Positions 1 to 7,467 of a stretch of 15,180 nt of DNA are shown one piece after another. The number at the start of each line of letters is the position of its first letter. Within the stretch, counting starts at the first letter, position 1. The translations under genes were made by a program, and so were the position numbers. The DNA is from an uncultured Clostridia bacterium (GTDB taxonomy: Bacteria > Bacillota > Clostridia > Christensenellales > UBA1242): positions 1 to 15,180 of the forward strand of contig CAMEUD010000021.1 in NCBI GenBank assembly GCA_945937975.1, in the 5' to 3' direction. Below the pieces are notes generated by a model, which was not told the origin of the DNA, searched no databases, and worked only from the letters and a program-made list of their open reading frames with translations.

Positions 1-21
1 AAACAAAAAGCGAATAATCGG

Positions 22-50
22 TTGACATAAATCAAAATATATATTATAAC
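22..50 (+). promoter_or_regulatory. Sigma-A-type promoter of rubrerythrin
   Basis: TTGACA (22-27) and TATAAC (45-50) are separated by exactly 17 bases, close to the housekeeping consensus. The predicted transcription start is near 57. This rules out an in-frame ATG at 53 as the start of rubrerythrin and leaves a leader of about 44 bases containing a tandem repeat. Confidence 0.8.
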
Positions 51-52
51 AC

Positions 53-88
53 ATGTGTACATATAAGAAAATGTGTACATATAAGAAA
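53..88 (+). repeat. Two perfect tandem copies of an 18-bp unit in the rubrerythrin leader
   Basis: The unit ATGTGTACATATAAGAAA occurs at 53-70 and again, without mismatch, at 71-88. It runs into the ribosome binding site AAAAGGAG. Each copy contains the palindrome TGTACA (56-61 and 74-79). Both copies are in frame with rubrerythrin and would add two MCTYKK hexapeptides if translated, but the first ATG is upstream of the predicted transcript start. The repeat could be a regulator binding site or a recent slippage duplication. Confidence 0.85.
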
Positions 89-100
89 AGGAGAACAAAA

Positions 101-637
101 ATGAATAAGTACGAAGGAACAAAAACAGAGCAAAACTTAAAGGCTGCATTTGCAGGCGAAAGTCAAGCGAGAAACAAATATACATATTTTGCATCAGTTG
201 CAAAAAAGGAAGGATATGAACAAATTGCTGATTTATTCTTAAAGACAGCCGACAATGAAAAAGAACATGCAAAAATGTGGTTCAAAGAACTTGGCGAACT
301 TGGAAACACTGCCCATAACCTTGAAGACGCTGCAAATGGCGAAAATTATGAATGGACAGATATGTATGAAGGCTTTGCAAAAACCGCAGAAGAAGAAGGC
401 TTTAAGGAACTTGCTTTCAAGTTTAGGGCAGTTGCAGAAATAGAAAAACATCACGAAGAAAGATATCGTGCACTTTTAAGGAATGTTGAAACAAAACAAG
501 TTTTTGAAAAAAGTGAAGTAAAGGTTTGGGAATGCAGAAATTGTGGACATATTGTTGTTGGAACAAAAGCACCAGATGTTTGTCCTGTTTGCAACCATCC
601 ACAAAGTTACTTTGAAGTAAGAAAAGAAAATTATTAA
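101..637 (+). CDS. rbr: Rubrerythrin
   Basis: This 178-aa protein is a cytoplasmic non-haem iron peroxidase that reduces hydrogen peroxide in anaerobes, taking electrons through a rubredoxin-like domain. Residues 1-140 form the ferritin-like diiron domain. Visible ligands are E20, the E53-x-x-H56 pair, a glutamate in the E97-E99 cluster and the E115-x-x-H118 pair. Residues 143-178 form the rubredoxin-type FeS4 domain, with C145-x-x-C148-G and C161-P-x-C164. Length and domain order are normal. I chose ATG 101 because AAAGGAG lies just upstream and family proteins begin near the EGTKTEQNL block; upstream in-frame ATGs at 53 and 71 lack ribosome binding sites. It has its own promoter and appears monocistronic. 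No partner oxidative-stress gene is adjacent. Confidence 0.96.
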   Translation: MNKYEGTKTEQNLKAAFAGESQARNKYTYFASVAKKEGYEQIADLFLKTADNEKEHAKMWFKELGELGNTAHNLEDAANGENYEWTDMYEGFAKTAEEEGFKELAFKFRAVAEIEKHHEERYRALLRNVETKQVFEKSEVKVWECRNCGHIVVGTKAPDVCPVCNHPQSYFEVRKENY

Positions 638-648
638 AACATAGGGTA

Positions 649-677
649 TTGCAAAAGCGCTAAAATTGTGTTATAGT
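649..677 (+). promoter_or_regulatory. Promoter of the 116-aa protein gene
   Basis: TTGCAA (649-654) and TATAGT (672-677) are 17 bases apart. The predicted start of transcription is near 684. A GTG at 676 that would extend the following gene therefore lies upstream of the transcript, supporting ATG 703 as the start. Confidence 0.65.
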
Positions 678-702
678 GTTTACGAATATATTGGAGGTTA
701 GT

Positions 703-1053
703 ATGTATTTGGAGATTGATGAAGGTTTATATGCAATGGACGACATCAATTACATAGACTATGTTAAATCAGACAATTGCTTGATTGTTGTTTTTAAAAT
801 AGACCCAAAAAACCCAACAACAGCAATGCTTCAAGGGAGCGAAGCTGACAAGATTTGGAAAATTTGTGGGGCAGAAAAAAGATTTTGTGTTTGTGGAGAA
901 AAATTGTTTAATCTGCAAAATATAAATGATGTAAAAAAGAAATCAAAATGTTGGGCAAGTTTTACTGATGGTAGGTCTTTAAATATCACAGAAAGTGAAT
1001 ATAATGCAATCAAAACAGCAAAGAAGAAATATGATTTTAACCAACAACTTTAA
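703..1053 (+). CDS. Unrecognised 116-aa cytoplasmic protein with two similar halves
   Basis: I do not recognise this protein. It has no signal peptide or membrane segment and is predicted mixed alpha/beta. ATG 703 is preceded by GGAGG (693-697) at ideal spacing. The two halves look alike: the first has G-L-Y-x-M-x-x-I-N-x-I near residue 8, and the second has K-L-F-x-L-x-x-I-N-x-V near residue 67, followed by T-D-G-R-S and T-E-S-E-Y. The second half faintly resembles small FlbD-like or LytTR-like beta folds, which is only a guess. There are five cysteines, including a C-x-C, but no clear metal site. A promoter precedes it and a hairpin terminator follows, so it is probably transcribed alone. 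Confidence 0.8.
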   Translation: MYLEIDEGLYAMDDINYIDYVKSDNCLIVVFKIDPKNPTTAMLQGSEADKIWKICGAEKRFCVCGEKLFNLQNINDVKKKSKCWASFTDGRSLNITESEYNAIKTAKKKYDFNQQL

Positions 1054-1087
1054 TTATTGTTTGGAATTAACATTTTAAACTTTCGAC

Positions 1088-1115
1088 AAAACTAGATTTA
1101 ATCTAGTTTTTTTTA
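1088..1115 (+). terminator. Intrinsic terminator after the 116-aa protein gene
   Basis: The arms 1088-1097 (AAAACTAGAT) and 1101-1110 (ATCTAGTTTT) pair perfectly over 10 bp around a three-base TTA loop. Further T residues follow to 1115. The stem is A/T-rich, as expected in this genome. Confidence 0.8.
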
Positions 1116-1130
1116 TTATGTATTTTTGTA

Positions 1131-1139
1131 TGCTATTAT
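1131..1139 (+). promoter_or_regulatory. Extended -10 promoter of the 96-aa protein gene
   Basis: TGC precedes TATTAT (1134-1139), giving an extended -10 with no good -35. Predicted transcription begins near 1146. This excludes an in-frame ATG at 1126 as the translation start. Confidence 0.5.
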
Positions 1140-1164
1140 ATTATTCTTTTTTTGTGGAGATATT

Positions 1165-1455
1165 ATGGAAACAAATAAAGATAGATTAAAAGAATATTTA
1201 GATAAGTTTTTGGACTTTGTAATAAAATACTCATACAAAGAAAAAATGCAAATGGATACAGAAAATTTGGCATATGAAAATGGTATTATTTCAAAGAAAA
1301 ATTTTGAAAATCTAAAAATGTTGAGAAAAGATAACATTTTAATTTTAAATAGTTTGGTAACAAATTTAAACAAAGCATCAAAATTGACAGAATCAAATAC
1401 AAAGTTTGAAAACCAAATTTGTGATTACATAAATAACATAATACAAATTGGATAA
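1165..1455 (+). CDS. Unrecognised 96-aa helical, charged protein
   Basis: I do not recognise this protein. It is lysine-, glutamate- and asparagine-rich with regularly spaced leucines and isoleucines, and looks entirely alpha-helical, possibly a short coiled coil. There is no signal peptide, membrane segment or cysteine cluster apart from a single C near the end. I chose ATG 1165 because TGGAGA (1155-1160) precedes it; an upstream in-frame ATG at 1126 lies before the predicted transcript start. It sits between an intrinsic terminator and the HAD gene's own promoter, so it is likely a single-gene unit. No terminator is visible after it. Confidence 0.65.
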   Translation: METNKDRLKEYLDKFLDFVIKYSYKEKMQMDTENLAYENGIISKKNFENLKMLRKDNILILNSLVTNLNKASKLTESNTKFENQICDYINNIIQIG

Positions 1456-1464
1456 TTGGCATTG

Positions 1465-1493
1465 TTGACATTTTGCATATCAAATGTTATTCT
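1465..1493 (+). promoter_or_regulatory. Promoter of the HAD hydrolase gene
   Basis: TTGACA (1465-1470) and TATTCT (1488-1493) are 17 bases apart, and TGT immediately upstream of the -10 makes it an extended -10 as well. Transcription should start near 1500. An inverted repeat overlaps the -10 and the start point. Confidence 0.75.
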
Positions 1494-1505
1494 CTAATAG
1501 AATAA
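1487..1505. promoter_or_regulatory. Inverted repeat over the -10 and start point, possible operator
   Basis: TTATTCT (1487-1493) and AGAATAA (1499-1505) form a perfect 7-bp inverted repeat with a five-base centre. It covers the -10 hexamer and the expected start of transcription, a classic repressor position. No regulator gene is nearby, so the role is inferred. Confidence 0.4.
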
Positions 1506-1518
1506 TATAGGAGTGTGT

Positions 1519-2361
1519 ATGCAAAGAAAACCAAAAATTGCACTTATTTATGATTTTGATAAAACACTTTCTCCAAAAGATATGCAAGCTTATGGATATA
1601 TAGACAAACTTGGTGTGAGTGAAGACAAGTTTTGGGATAAGTGTGAAGATTTTTGTAAAAAGAATAAAGCCGATAGCATACTTGGTTATATGTATGTTAT
1701 GGTGGATGAATATAAAAAGCAAAATATTAATTTAACAAAACAAACACTTGTTGATTGTGGCAAAAACATTGAGTTATATAACGGAGTAAAAACTTGGTTC
1801 GATAGAATTAATGACTATGCAAAAAGTGTTGGTGTTAATGTTGAGCATTATATTGTTTCTTCTGGTATCAAAGAAATGATAGAAGGAACAGAAATTGCAA
1901 AATATTTTAAAGAGATTTATGCAGGTTATTTTGTTTATAATGAAAACAATCAGCCAGTTTGGCCAGCCATTGCAATTAACTATACAAACAAAACTCAATA
2001 CATATATAGAATTAACAAAGGCATTTTGAATGTAAATGATAATAGTGTTAATGACCATATGGACCACGATGTAAGACCAATTCCAATGACAAATATGATT
2101 TATATTGGCGACAGTGCAACAGATATACCTTGTATGCGTCTTATTATGAAAAGTGGTGGATATGCTATTGGAGTATACAAAGAAGGTGAAAAAGGCGAGC
2201 AGTATTTATCAGATTTGATAAATGAAAACAGAATTAATTTTACTGCAAAAACTGATTATTCAAAAAATAGTGAGTTAGAAAAAATAATAAAGGAAATTAT
2301 TTTAACAATAAAGCATAAAGATAATTTAAAACAACTCACAAGAAAGTGTAAAACAAAATAG
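1519..2361 (+). CDS. HAD-superfamily hydrolase (phosphatase-like)
   Basis: This 280-aa protein belongs to the haloacid dehalogenase superfamily, whose members usually hydrolyse phosphate esters via an aspartyl-phosphate. Motif I is Y-D12-F-D14-K-T, with nucleophile D12 and acid/base D14. Motif II is S115/S116 in the I-V-S-S-G stretch. Motif IV is G197-D198-S-A-T-D202, the Mg2+ site. A lysine near 158-167 is the likely motif III residue. Residues 20-110 form a helical cap of the kind seen in phosphoserine-phosphatase-like members. Substrate cannot be told from sequence. It has no signal peptide, so it is probably cytoplasmic. I chose ATG 1519 because AGGAG (1509-1513) is five bases upstream; an in-frame GTG at 1513 overlaps that site. 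Confidence 0.88.
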   Translation: MQRKPKIALIYDFDKTLSPKDMQAYGYIDKLGVSEDKFWDKCEDFCKKNKADSILGYMYVMVDEYKKQNINLTKQTLVDCGKNIELYNGVKTWFDRINDYAKSVGVNVEHYIVSSGIKEMIEGTEIAKYFKEIYAGYFVYNENNQPVWPAIAINYTNKTQYIYRINKGILNVNDNSVNDHMDHDVRPIPMTNMIYIGDSATDIPCMRLIMKSGGYAIGVYKEGEKGEQYLSDLINENRINFTAKTDYSKNSELEKIIKEIILTIKHKDNLKQLTRKCKTK

Positions 2362-2363
2362 TA

Positions 2364-2392
2364 TAGACAAAAGTCTTTTGCAATGATATAAT
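2364..2392 (+). promoter_or_regulatory. Promoter of the small membrane protein, with palindromic spacer
   Basis: TAGACA (2364-2369) and TATAAT (2387-2392) are 17 bases apart, with TGA just before the -10. The spacer contains CAAAAG-T-CTTTTG (2368-2380), a perfect 6-bp-arm inverted repeat between the two promoter elements. It is a possible regulator site. Confidence 0.7.
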
Positions 2393-2410
2393 GATAAAAA
2401 AGGAGTTAGT

Positions 2411-2749
2411 ATGAAACAAGTATATTTTTTCGTATTATCAATAATAACAACTGCGTTTGTTATAGGACTTGCTTTACTCAAAGTGAATGATGTTGCTGGT
2501 GGAGCTTTATTTACAATTCCAACAGAATATCAAAAATATGTTGACTATGCAGTGCAATATGGAGCATTAACACTTCTTTGTTGCTACGCATTTGGTGGGC
2601 TTGCTGGAAAGGTTATCAAAATTGTTATAGGAATAGTTCTATTAATTGCGATTGCACTCTTTACTATTGCGATAGTTGCTCCTCAATGGATACAAGGTAT
2701 GTTTGGTGGTGCAAAAGGAATTATAACAATATTCAAAATGTTAAATTAA
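2411..2749 (+). CDS. Small membrane protein, three predicted transmembrane helices
   Basis: This 112-aa protein is very hydrophobic. Predicted helices lie at about residues 4-23, 47-66 and 68-90. An extracytoplasmic stretch between the first two includes G-G-A-L-F-T-I-P. Two adjacent cysteines (C57, C58) lie inside the second helix. I do not recognise a family; the length and topology are not diagnostic. I chose ATG 2411 because AGGAG (2401-2405) is five bases upstream. Its own promoter and a strong terminator bracket it, so it is a single-gene unit. Confidence 0.8.
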   Translation: MKQVYFFVLSIITTAFVIGLALLKVNDVAGGALFTIPTEYQKYVDYAVQYGALTLLCCYAFGGLAGKVIKIVIGIVLLIAIALFTIAIVAPQWIQGMFGGAKGIITIFKMLN

Positions 2750-2750
2750 C

Positions 2751-2782
2751 AAAAAACATCAATCGTTTGATTGATGTTTTTT
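2751..2782 (+). terminator. Strong intrinsic terminator
   Basis: A perfect 14-bp stem pairs 2751-2764 with 2769-2782 around a GTTT loop. The 3' arm ends in six T residues and the 5' arm starts with six A residues, so it could work in both directions. It separates the membrane protein gene from polA. Confidence 0.9.
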
Positions 2783-2784
2783 AT

Positions 2785-2814
2785 TTGCAAAAGTGATGAA
2801 TTTTTGTATATACT
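2785..2814 (+). promoter_or_regulatory. Promoter of polA, abutting the start codon
   Basis: TTGCAA (2785-2790) and TATACT (2809-2814) are 18 bases apart. The expected transcription start is at about 2821, which is the first base of the polA ATG. No ribosome binding site lies between the -10 and the start codon, implying a leaderless messenger. Confidence 0.6.
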
Positions 2815-2820
2815 ATAAGC

Positions 2821-5328
2821 ATGGAAAAATTATTGATTATAGATGGAAACAGTTTGGCAAATCGTGCATTTTATGCTTTGCCACTTTTAACAAACAAAGA
2901 TGGAGAATATTCTAATGCTGTATGTGGTTTTGCAAACATTTTAATAAAGTTTATTGTTGAGCAAAAACCTGATTATATTGCAGTTGCTTTTGACCATTCA
3001 AAACATACTTTTAGAACAGATATGTATGCTGAATATAAGGGAACAAGAAAACCTTGTCCAGATGAATTAAGACCTCAATTTGCATTAATAAAACAAATGC
3101 TTGCATGTATGAACATAAAAACATTTGAAGTTGATGGAATTGAAGCAGATGATATTATTGGAACGATTGCAAAACATTCTTCTTGCAATAATATTGTGCT
3201 GTCTGGGGATAGAGATTTATTGCAATTAATTGATGCAAACACAAGTGTGTGGCTCACAAAAAAAGGTATCAGTGAAGTTGAAAAAGTAGATGAAAACAAT
3301 ATGCAAACTTTGTTTGGATTTAATGCAAATCAAGTTGTTGATATGAAAGCACTTATGGGAGATTCTGCTGATAATATTCCAGGAGTTGCAGGAATTGGTG
3401 AAAAAAGAGCATTGGCACTTATTCAAGAATTTGGTTCGGTTAAAAATTTATATGAACATATTGATGATGTAAAAAGAAAATCAAAAGATAATTTAATCAA
3501 TGGCAAAGATATGGCAAAATTGTCATATGCTCTTGCAACAATAAAAACTGATTGTGATATTGATGTTAATATAAATGACTTTAAATATGACTTTCCATTT
3601 GGAGAAGAAGTTAAAAACTTTTTTGAAAAATATGAATTTAAAAATTTATTAAAAAGAGAAGAAATATTTAAAAAAGAAATAATTGAGCAAAAAAAAAATA
3701 AATTAAAAAAAATAATAGAAATAAAAGAAATTAATGAATTAAAAAATATATTAAATACACAAATAAATACATTTTCTTTTAATTTTTTAAATGATTATCA
3801 TTTCTGTATAAATGACGGAGATGAGTACTTTATTTCAAGTCAAGAAAATTTATTTTCAAATATTAATTTTGATATTTTAATTAAAGAAATTTCACCAATA
3901 TTAAATGATAATAAAATAAATAAAATAATATATGATTTAAAATCACATATGCATTTATCAAAAGAATTTCAACATATAAGTGGAGATATTTTTGATATTT
4001 GTATTGCTGAATATTTGTTAAGTGCAGGTCTTAGAATTGATGACAGAATAAGTGTTGGTAGTTTTTATGCAGAAAAACCAAAAATGATAAAAGAACTTGA
4101 TGATAACGACTTAAATTTTATTTACAATGATATAGAAATGCCACTTGCAAAAGTTCTATTTGATATGGAAGAAAATGGATTCAAAATTGATGAAGATATG
4201 CTAAATGATTTGGCAAAATTATACAGCAAAGAACTAGATGAAACAACAAGAAAAATTTATCAAGAAGCAGGACAAGAATTTAATATAAAATCTCCAAAAC
4301 AAATTGCAGAAATATTATTCGATAAACTTGGGTTAAGTGATGAAGGTAACAAAAAACACAAAACAGATATTGATGTATTAACTTATCTTGCTCCAAGCCA
4401 TGCCATTGTGCCACTTATTATTAGATTTAGAAAAATACAAAAATTATATAATACCTATATTGAAGTTTATCAAAAATTGGTAAAAGAAAAAGGCAATATG
4501 ATTCATACAATTTTTAATCAAACATTAACTTCAACAGGAAGACTATCTTCAAGTGAACCAAATTTACAAAATATTCCTGTTAGAGATGAAGAAGGTAAAA
4601 ATTTAAGAAAACTATTTATTTCAAGATTTCCAAATGGGAAAATTGTTTCTGCCGATTATAATCAAATTGAATTAAGACTTCTTGCAAATTTAACAGAAGA
4701 CAAACATATGGTTGAAACATATAATAATGGTGGAGATATACACACATCAACTGCAGCCAAAATTTTTAACATAAATGTTAATGAAGTTACAAAACAAGAA
4801 CGCCATATGGCAAAGGCAGTAAACTTTGGTATCGTTTATGGAATAAGTGCATATGGACTTGCAAATCAAATTGGAGTAACTGTGGTTCAAGCAAAAGACT
4901 TTATTAATAAATATTTCCAAGAATTTCCAAGTGTAAAACAATATATGGATAATGCAGTTATCTTTGCAAGGACAAATGGCTATTCAAAAACTATGTATGG
5001 AAGAATAAGAAAAATACCTGAAATAAACTCACCAATTTTTACGACTCGTGGGTTTGGAGAAAGAGTTGCAATGAATGCTCCAATTCAAGGTAGTGCAAGT
5101 GATATTATCAAGCTTGCAATGGTAAAAGTTTACAAAGAAATGAAAAAGCATAATTTGCAAAGCAAATTGATACTGCAAATACACGATGAACTCATTGTTG
5201 ACACCAAGGAAGATGAGTTTGACATCGTTAAAAAAATACTTAAAGATTGTATGGAAAATATTGCACAACTAAAAGTTCCACTTATCGTTGATGTTGAAAG
5301 TGGAAAGACTTGGTACGATGCAAAATAA
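2821..5328 (+). CDS. polA: DNA polymerase I
   Basis: This 835-aa protein fills gaps and removes RNA primers during replication and repair. Residues 1-280 are the 5'-3' exonuclease: D8, D110/D111, G-D130-R-D132 and G-D181-S-A-D184-N are its metal-binding and helix-hairpin-helix signatures. Residues about 285-430 match the 3'-5' exonuclease position but lack the D-x-E catalytic motif, so proofreading is probably lost, as in many Firmicutes. The polymerase domain has motif A (D612-Y-N-Q-I-E-L-R), motif B (R661, K665, F669, Y673) and motif C (H788-D789-E790). The start is secure because the exonuclease begins with the L-L-I-I-D-G-N-S block. There is no ribosome binding site. The linker and dead exonuclease are conspicuously A-rich, with runs of ten and eight A at 3689-3698 and 3705-3712. 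Confidence 0.97.
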   Translation: MEKLLIIDGNSLANRAFYALPLLTNKDGEYSNAVCGFANILIKFIVEQKPDYIAVAFDHSKHTFRTDMYAEYKGTRKPCPDELRPQFALIKQMLACMNIKTFEVDGIEADDIIGTIAKHSSCNNIVLSGDRDLLQLIDANTSVWLTKKGISEVEKVDENNMQTLFGFNANQVVDMKALMGDSADNIPGVAGIGEKRALALIQEFGSVKNLYEHIDDVKRKSKDNLINGKDMAKLSYALATIKTDCDIDVNINDFKYDFPFGEEVKNFFEKYEFKNLLKREEIFKKEIIEQKKNKLKKIIEIKEINELKNILNTQINTFSFNFLNDYHFCINDGDEYFISSQENLFSNINFDILIKEISPILNDNKINKIIYDLKSHMHLSKEFQHISGDIFDICIAEYLLSAGLRIDDRISVGSFYAEKPKMIKELDDNDLNFIYNDIEMPLAKVLFDMEENGFKIDEDMLNDLAKLYSKELDETTRKIYQEAGQEFNIKSPKQIAEILFDKLGLSDEGNKKHKTDIDVLTYLAPSHAIVPLIIRFRKIQKLYNTYIEVYQKLVKEKGNMIHTIFNQTLTSTGRLSSSEPNLQNIPVRDEEGKNLRKLFISRFPNGKIVSADYNQIELRLLANLTEDKHMVETYNNGGDIHTSTAAKIFNINVNEVTKQERHMAKAVNFGIVYGISAYGLANQIGVTVVQAKDFINKYFQEFPSVKQYMDNAVIFARTNGYSKTMYGRIRKIPEINSPIFTTRGFGERVAMNAPIQGSASDIIKLAMVKVYKEMKKHNLQSKLILQIHDELIVDTKEDEFDIVKKILKDCMENIAQLKVPLIVDVESGKTWYDAK

Positions 5329-5336
5329 ATCCCCTC

Positions 5337-5364
5337 TTGACAACTCCGTATTTTGTTATATACT
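5337..5364 (+). promoter_or_regulatory. Promoter of the first GLUG surface-protein gene
   Basis: TTGACA (5337-5342) and TATACT (5359-5364) are 16 bases apart, only nine bases after the polA stop codon. No terminator is seen after polA, so some read-through is possible. The sequence is unlike the promoters of the second and third paralogs. Confidence 0.65.
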
Positions 5365-5396
5365 AATAAAAAAACAATATAATAAGGGGGTCAGGT

Positions 5397-7454
5397 ATGG
5401 CAACTTTAAAAAACAAGAAATTTGTATATTGGATTATTTATAGTTTTGTATTTGTATTTGCAGTTTACTTTAGTTACATTTTTGTATCACAAGCAATATC
5501 AGAGCAAAAAGATTTTGAAATTTTTAAACAATCTTGGCAATATGTTGCTGATACAAACTTTAATATTGCAACAGAAATTGACAAAAACACAAAAGAAATG
5601 AAATCATATTATGAGATTTCATCTCCAGAACAATTTGCTGGTTTGTTTATGGGTAATAATTCTGTTAAGGCTGAAGATGAGGACAATCAAGGAACTGTTA
5701 TAAAAGTTGACAATGTTTATAAACTTACTGGAAATATTGATTTAGGTGGAAAGTTATGGTCAGTTAGTCAAGATACTTTCTATGATATTTTTGATGGCAA
5801 CAGTTTTCATATTCAAAACTTAACAATAGCAAGTGCTATGGATACTGCTGGAATTGTTAGCACACTTGCTGGAACAATAAAAGATGTATATTTTGATAAC
5901 CTAAAAATTGTATGCACAAGAGCTGATTCTGATTGTTTTGTTGGTGGAATTGCTGGTGTGATGACAAAAGATGCCGAAATTTCAAATGTGTTTATTAGTA
6001 GTGGAGAAATATCTGTTTTACAAGAATACAATAACTTTAACAAAGAAGTTGGTGCTATTGTTGGTAAAATGGACGGTGGAACGATAAAAAATGTAATAAA
6101 CAATGCAAAAGTTTCAAATGGTAAACATATTGGTGGCATTGTTGGCTTTATGACAGATGGTCAATTAATTAACTGCACAAACTATGGAGAAGTTGAAAGT
6201 TACATTGGAAATTATCTAAGAGTTGGTGGAATTGTTGGAGAAACACATAGTTTGGGTGAAATAAAATTATGTGAAAATGTTGGCAATGTAAGTTCATTTG
6301 TTACACCAGAAAATAGTCAGTATACTTGCAAAAATTTAAGCATCGGCGGAATTGTTGGCTATAATAATATAGAAATTTCACAATGTGGAAATCGTGGAAT
6401 AATTAATGGTGGAGATAAAGTTAGTTATAAGGAAACTTCTGCTGGCGGAATAGCAGGATTTTCAAAAAAAGAGATTAAAGATTGCTTTAATACTGGTAAT
6501 GTAAAATCATCAGCAATAATTCAAAGTTCAACAGAATGTGATGAAAGTTATAGTGATAGCATGAAACAAATAGATACATTTAGAGATAAATTAGTAATTG
6601 CTTGGTTTTACAATCAATGGCGTTGGAACTATTGGCATTATGGATTGCTTAATAAGAAAAAAGTAAAAGATACAGAATTTGCATATGCTGGTGGAATAGT
6701 TGGAAAGAGAAAGGATGCAAACATATCAACATCATATTCAACTGGAGAAATTACTGGTGGAGCAATCAAATATTATGATACTTACATATATGCATTGGAT
6801 TATAAACAAGATTTTTGGACAGCTGGTGTTCATACTGTTGCGGTAGTTCATGAAATGAGTATTAGAAAATATACAATGAATTTGTCATACACTTATTCGT
6901 TCTTTTATGGTCCAATAATTGGGAATACCAATGAAGGTTTAAATGGAATTGAAAATACTATGGGAACAATAGCTTTTCCAACAACAAGTTCTTATGATTA
7001 TGAATTAACAGCTGATGATTATTATACAAAAAAATTAACTCCGGGGTTAAGTTTAACGACTATAATTGTTTCAATCTTCCAAAATGCAAAAAGAACAGCA
7101 ACTCACACTACTAAACTGAACACAAATCAAGAAACAGCAGATATAAGTGTAACTGGAGATAATAAATTATTTTCAGTAAGCAATGTCGCAAATATAAAGA
7201 GTAATGTTAATACATCATTTAATAATATATCACTAAGATGCAAATATTCTTTAACTAGCAATGGTGGTTCAAAAAGGTCAAAAACAGGAAGTGGAGATGA
7301 ATTTATAATGTCTCAAAACTTAAATCAAATTGTTCCACAAGATAGTAATTATATTGTAACAGATGCTTCCAATTTCATTAATTCTATAAATGAAAATGAA
7401 TGTTGGAAAATTGATGCTAGTGGACATTTAACCTTAATCGGTCTCTGCTGGTAA
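5397..7454 (+). CDS. Membrane-anchored GLUG-repeat surface protein, paralog 1
   Basis: This 685-aa protein starts with a lysine-rich tip and one transmembrane segment (about 10-32) that looks like an uncleaved signal anchor; the rest is probably extracellular. A block S-W-Q-Y-V-A-D-T-N-F near residue 44 is shared by all three paralogs. Next come an E-I-S-x-P-E-Q-x-A-G segment and a Y-K-L-T-x-N-I-D-L-G-G strand, as usual before GLUG repeats. Seven repeats of the form [VIA]-G-G-I-V-G ... I-x-N-C-x-N-x-G lie at about 182-455; this family builds beta-solenoids and is linked to adhesion or glycan contact. A tryptophan-rich stretch (about 395-415) interrupts repeats 6 and 7. The tail is unlike those of the paralogs until the terminal W. 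The ribosome binding site is AAGGGGG (5384-5390). It forms a transcript with the next gene. Binding target unknown. Confidence 0.85.
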   Translation: MATLKNKKFVYWIIYSFVFVFAVYFSYIFVSQAISEQKDFEIFKQSWQYVADTNFNIATEIDKNTKEMKSYYEISSPEQFAGLFMGNNSVKAEDEDNQGTVIKVDNVYKLTGNIDLGGKLWSVSQDTFYDIFDGNSFHIQNLTIASAMDTAGIVSTLAGTIKDVYFDNLKIVCTRADSDCFVGGIAGVMTKDAEISNVFISSGEISVLQEYNNFNKEVGAIVGKMDGGTIKNVINNAKVSNGKHIGGIVGFMTDGQLINCTNYGEVESYIGNYLRVGGIVGETHSLGEIKLCENVGNVSSFVTPENSQYTCKNLSIGGIVGYNNIEISQCGNRGIINGGDKVSYKETSAGGIAGFSKKEIKDCFNTGNVKSSAIIQSSTECDESYSDSMKQIDTFRDKLVIAWFYNQWRWNYWHYGLLNKKKVKDTEFAYAGGIVGKRKDANISTSYSTGEITGGAIKYYDTYIYALDYKQDFWTAGVHTVAVVHEMSIRKYTMNLSYTYSFFYGPIIGNTNEGLNGIENTMGTIAFPTTSSYDYELTADDYYTKKLTPGLSLTTIIVSIFQNAKRTATHTTKLNTNQETADISVTGDNKLFSVSNVANIKSNVNTSFNNISLRCKYSLTSNGGSKRSKTGSGDEFIMSQNLNQIVPQDSNYIVTDASNFINSINENECWKIDASGHLTLIGLCW

Positions 7455-7467
7455 AAAAGGAGAGTTT

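Noticed and set aside
53..100. N-terminal extension of rubrerythrin carrying two MCTYKK repeats
   Set aside because: The first ATG lies upstream of the predicted transcript start, neither upstream ATG has a ribosome binding site, and rubrerythrins start at the position of ATG 101.
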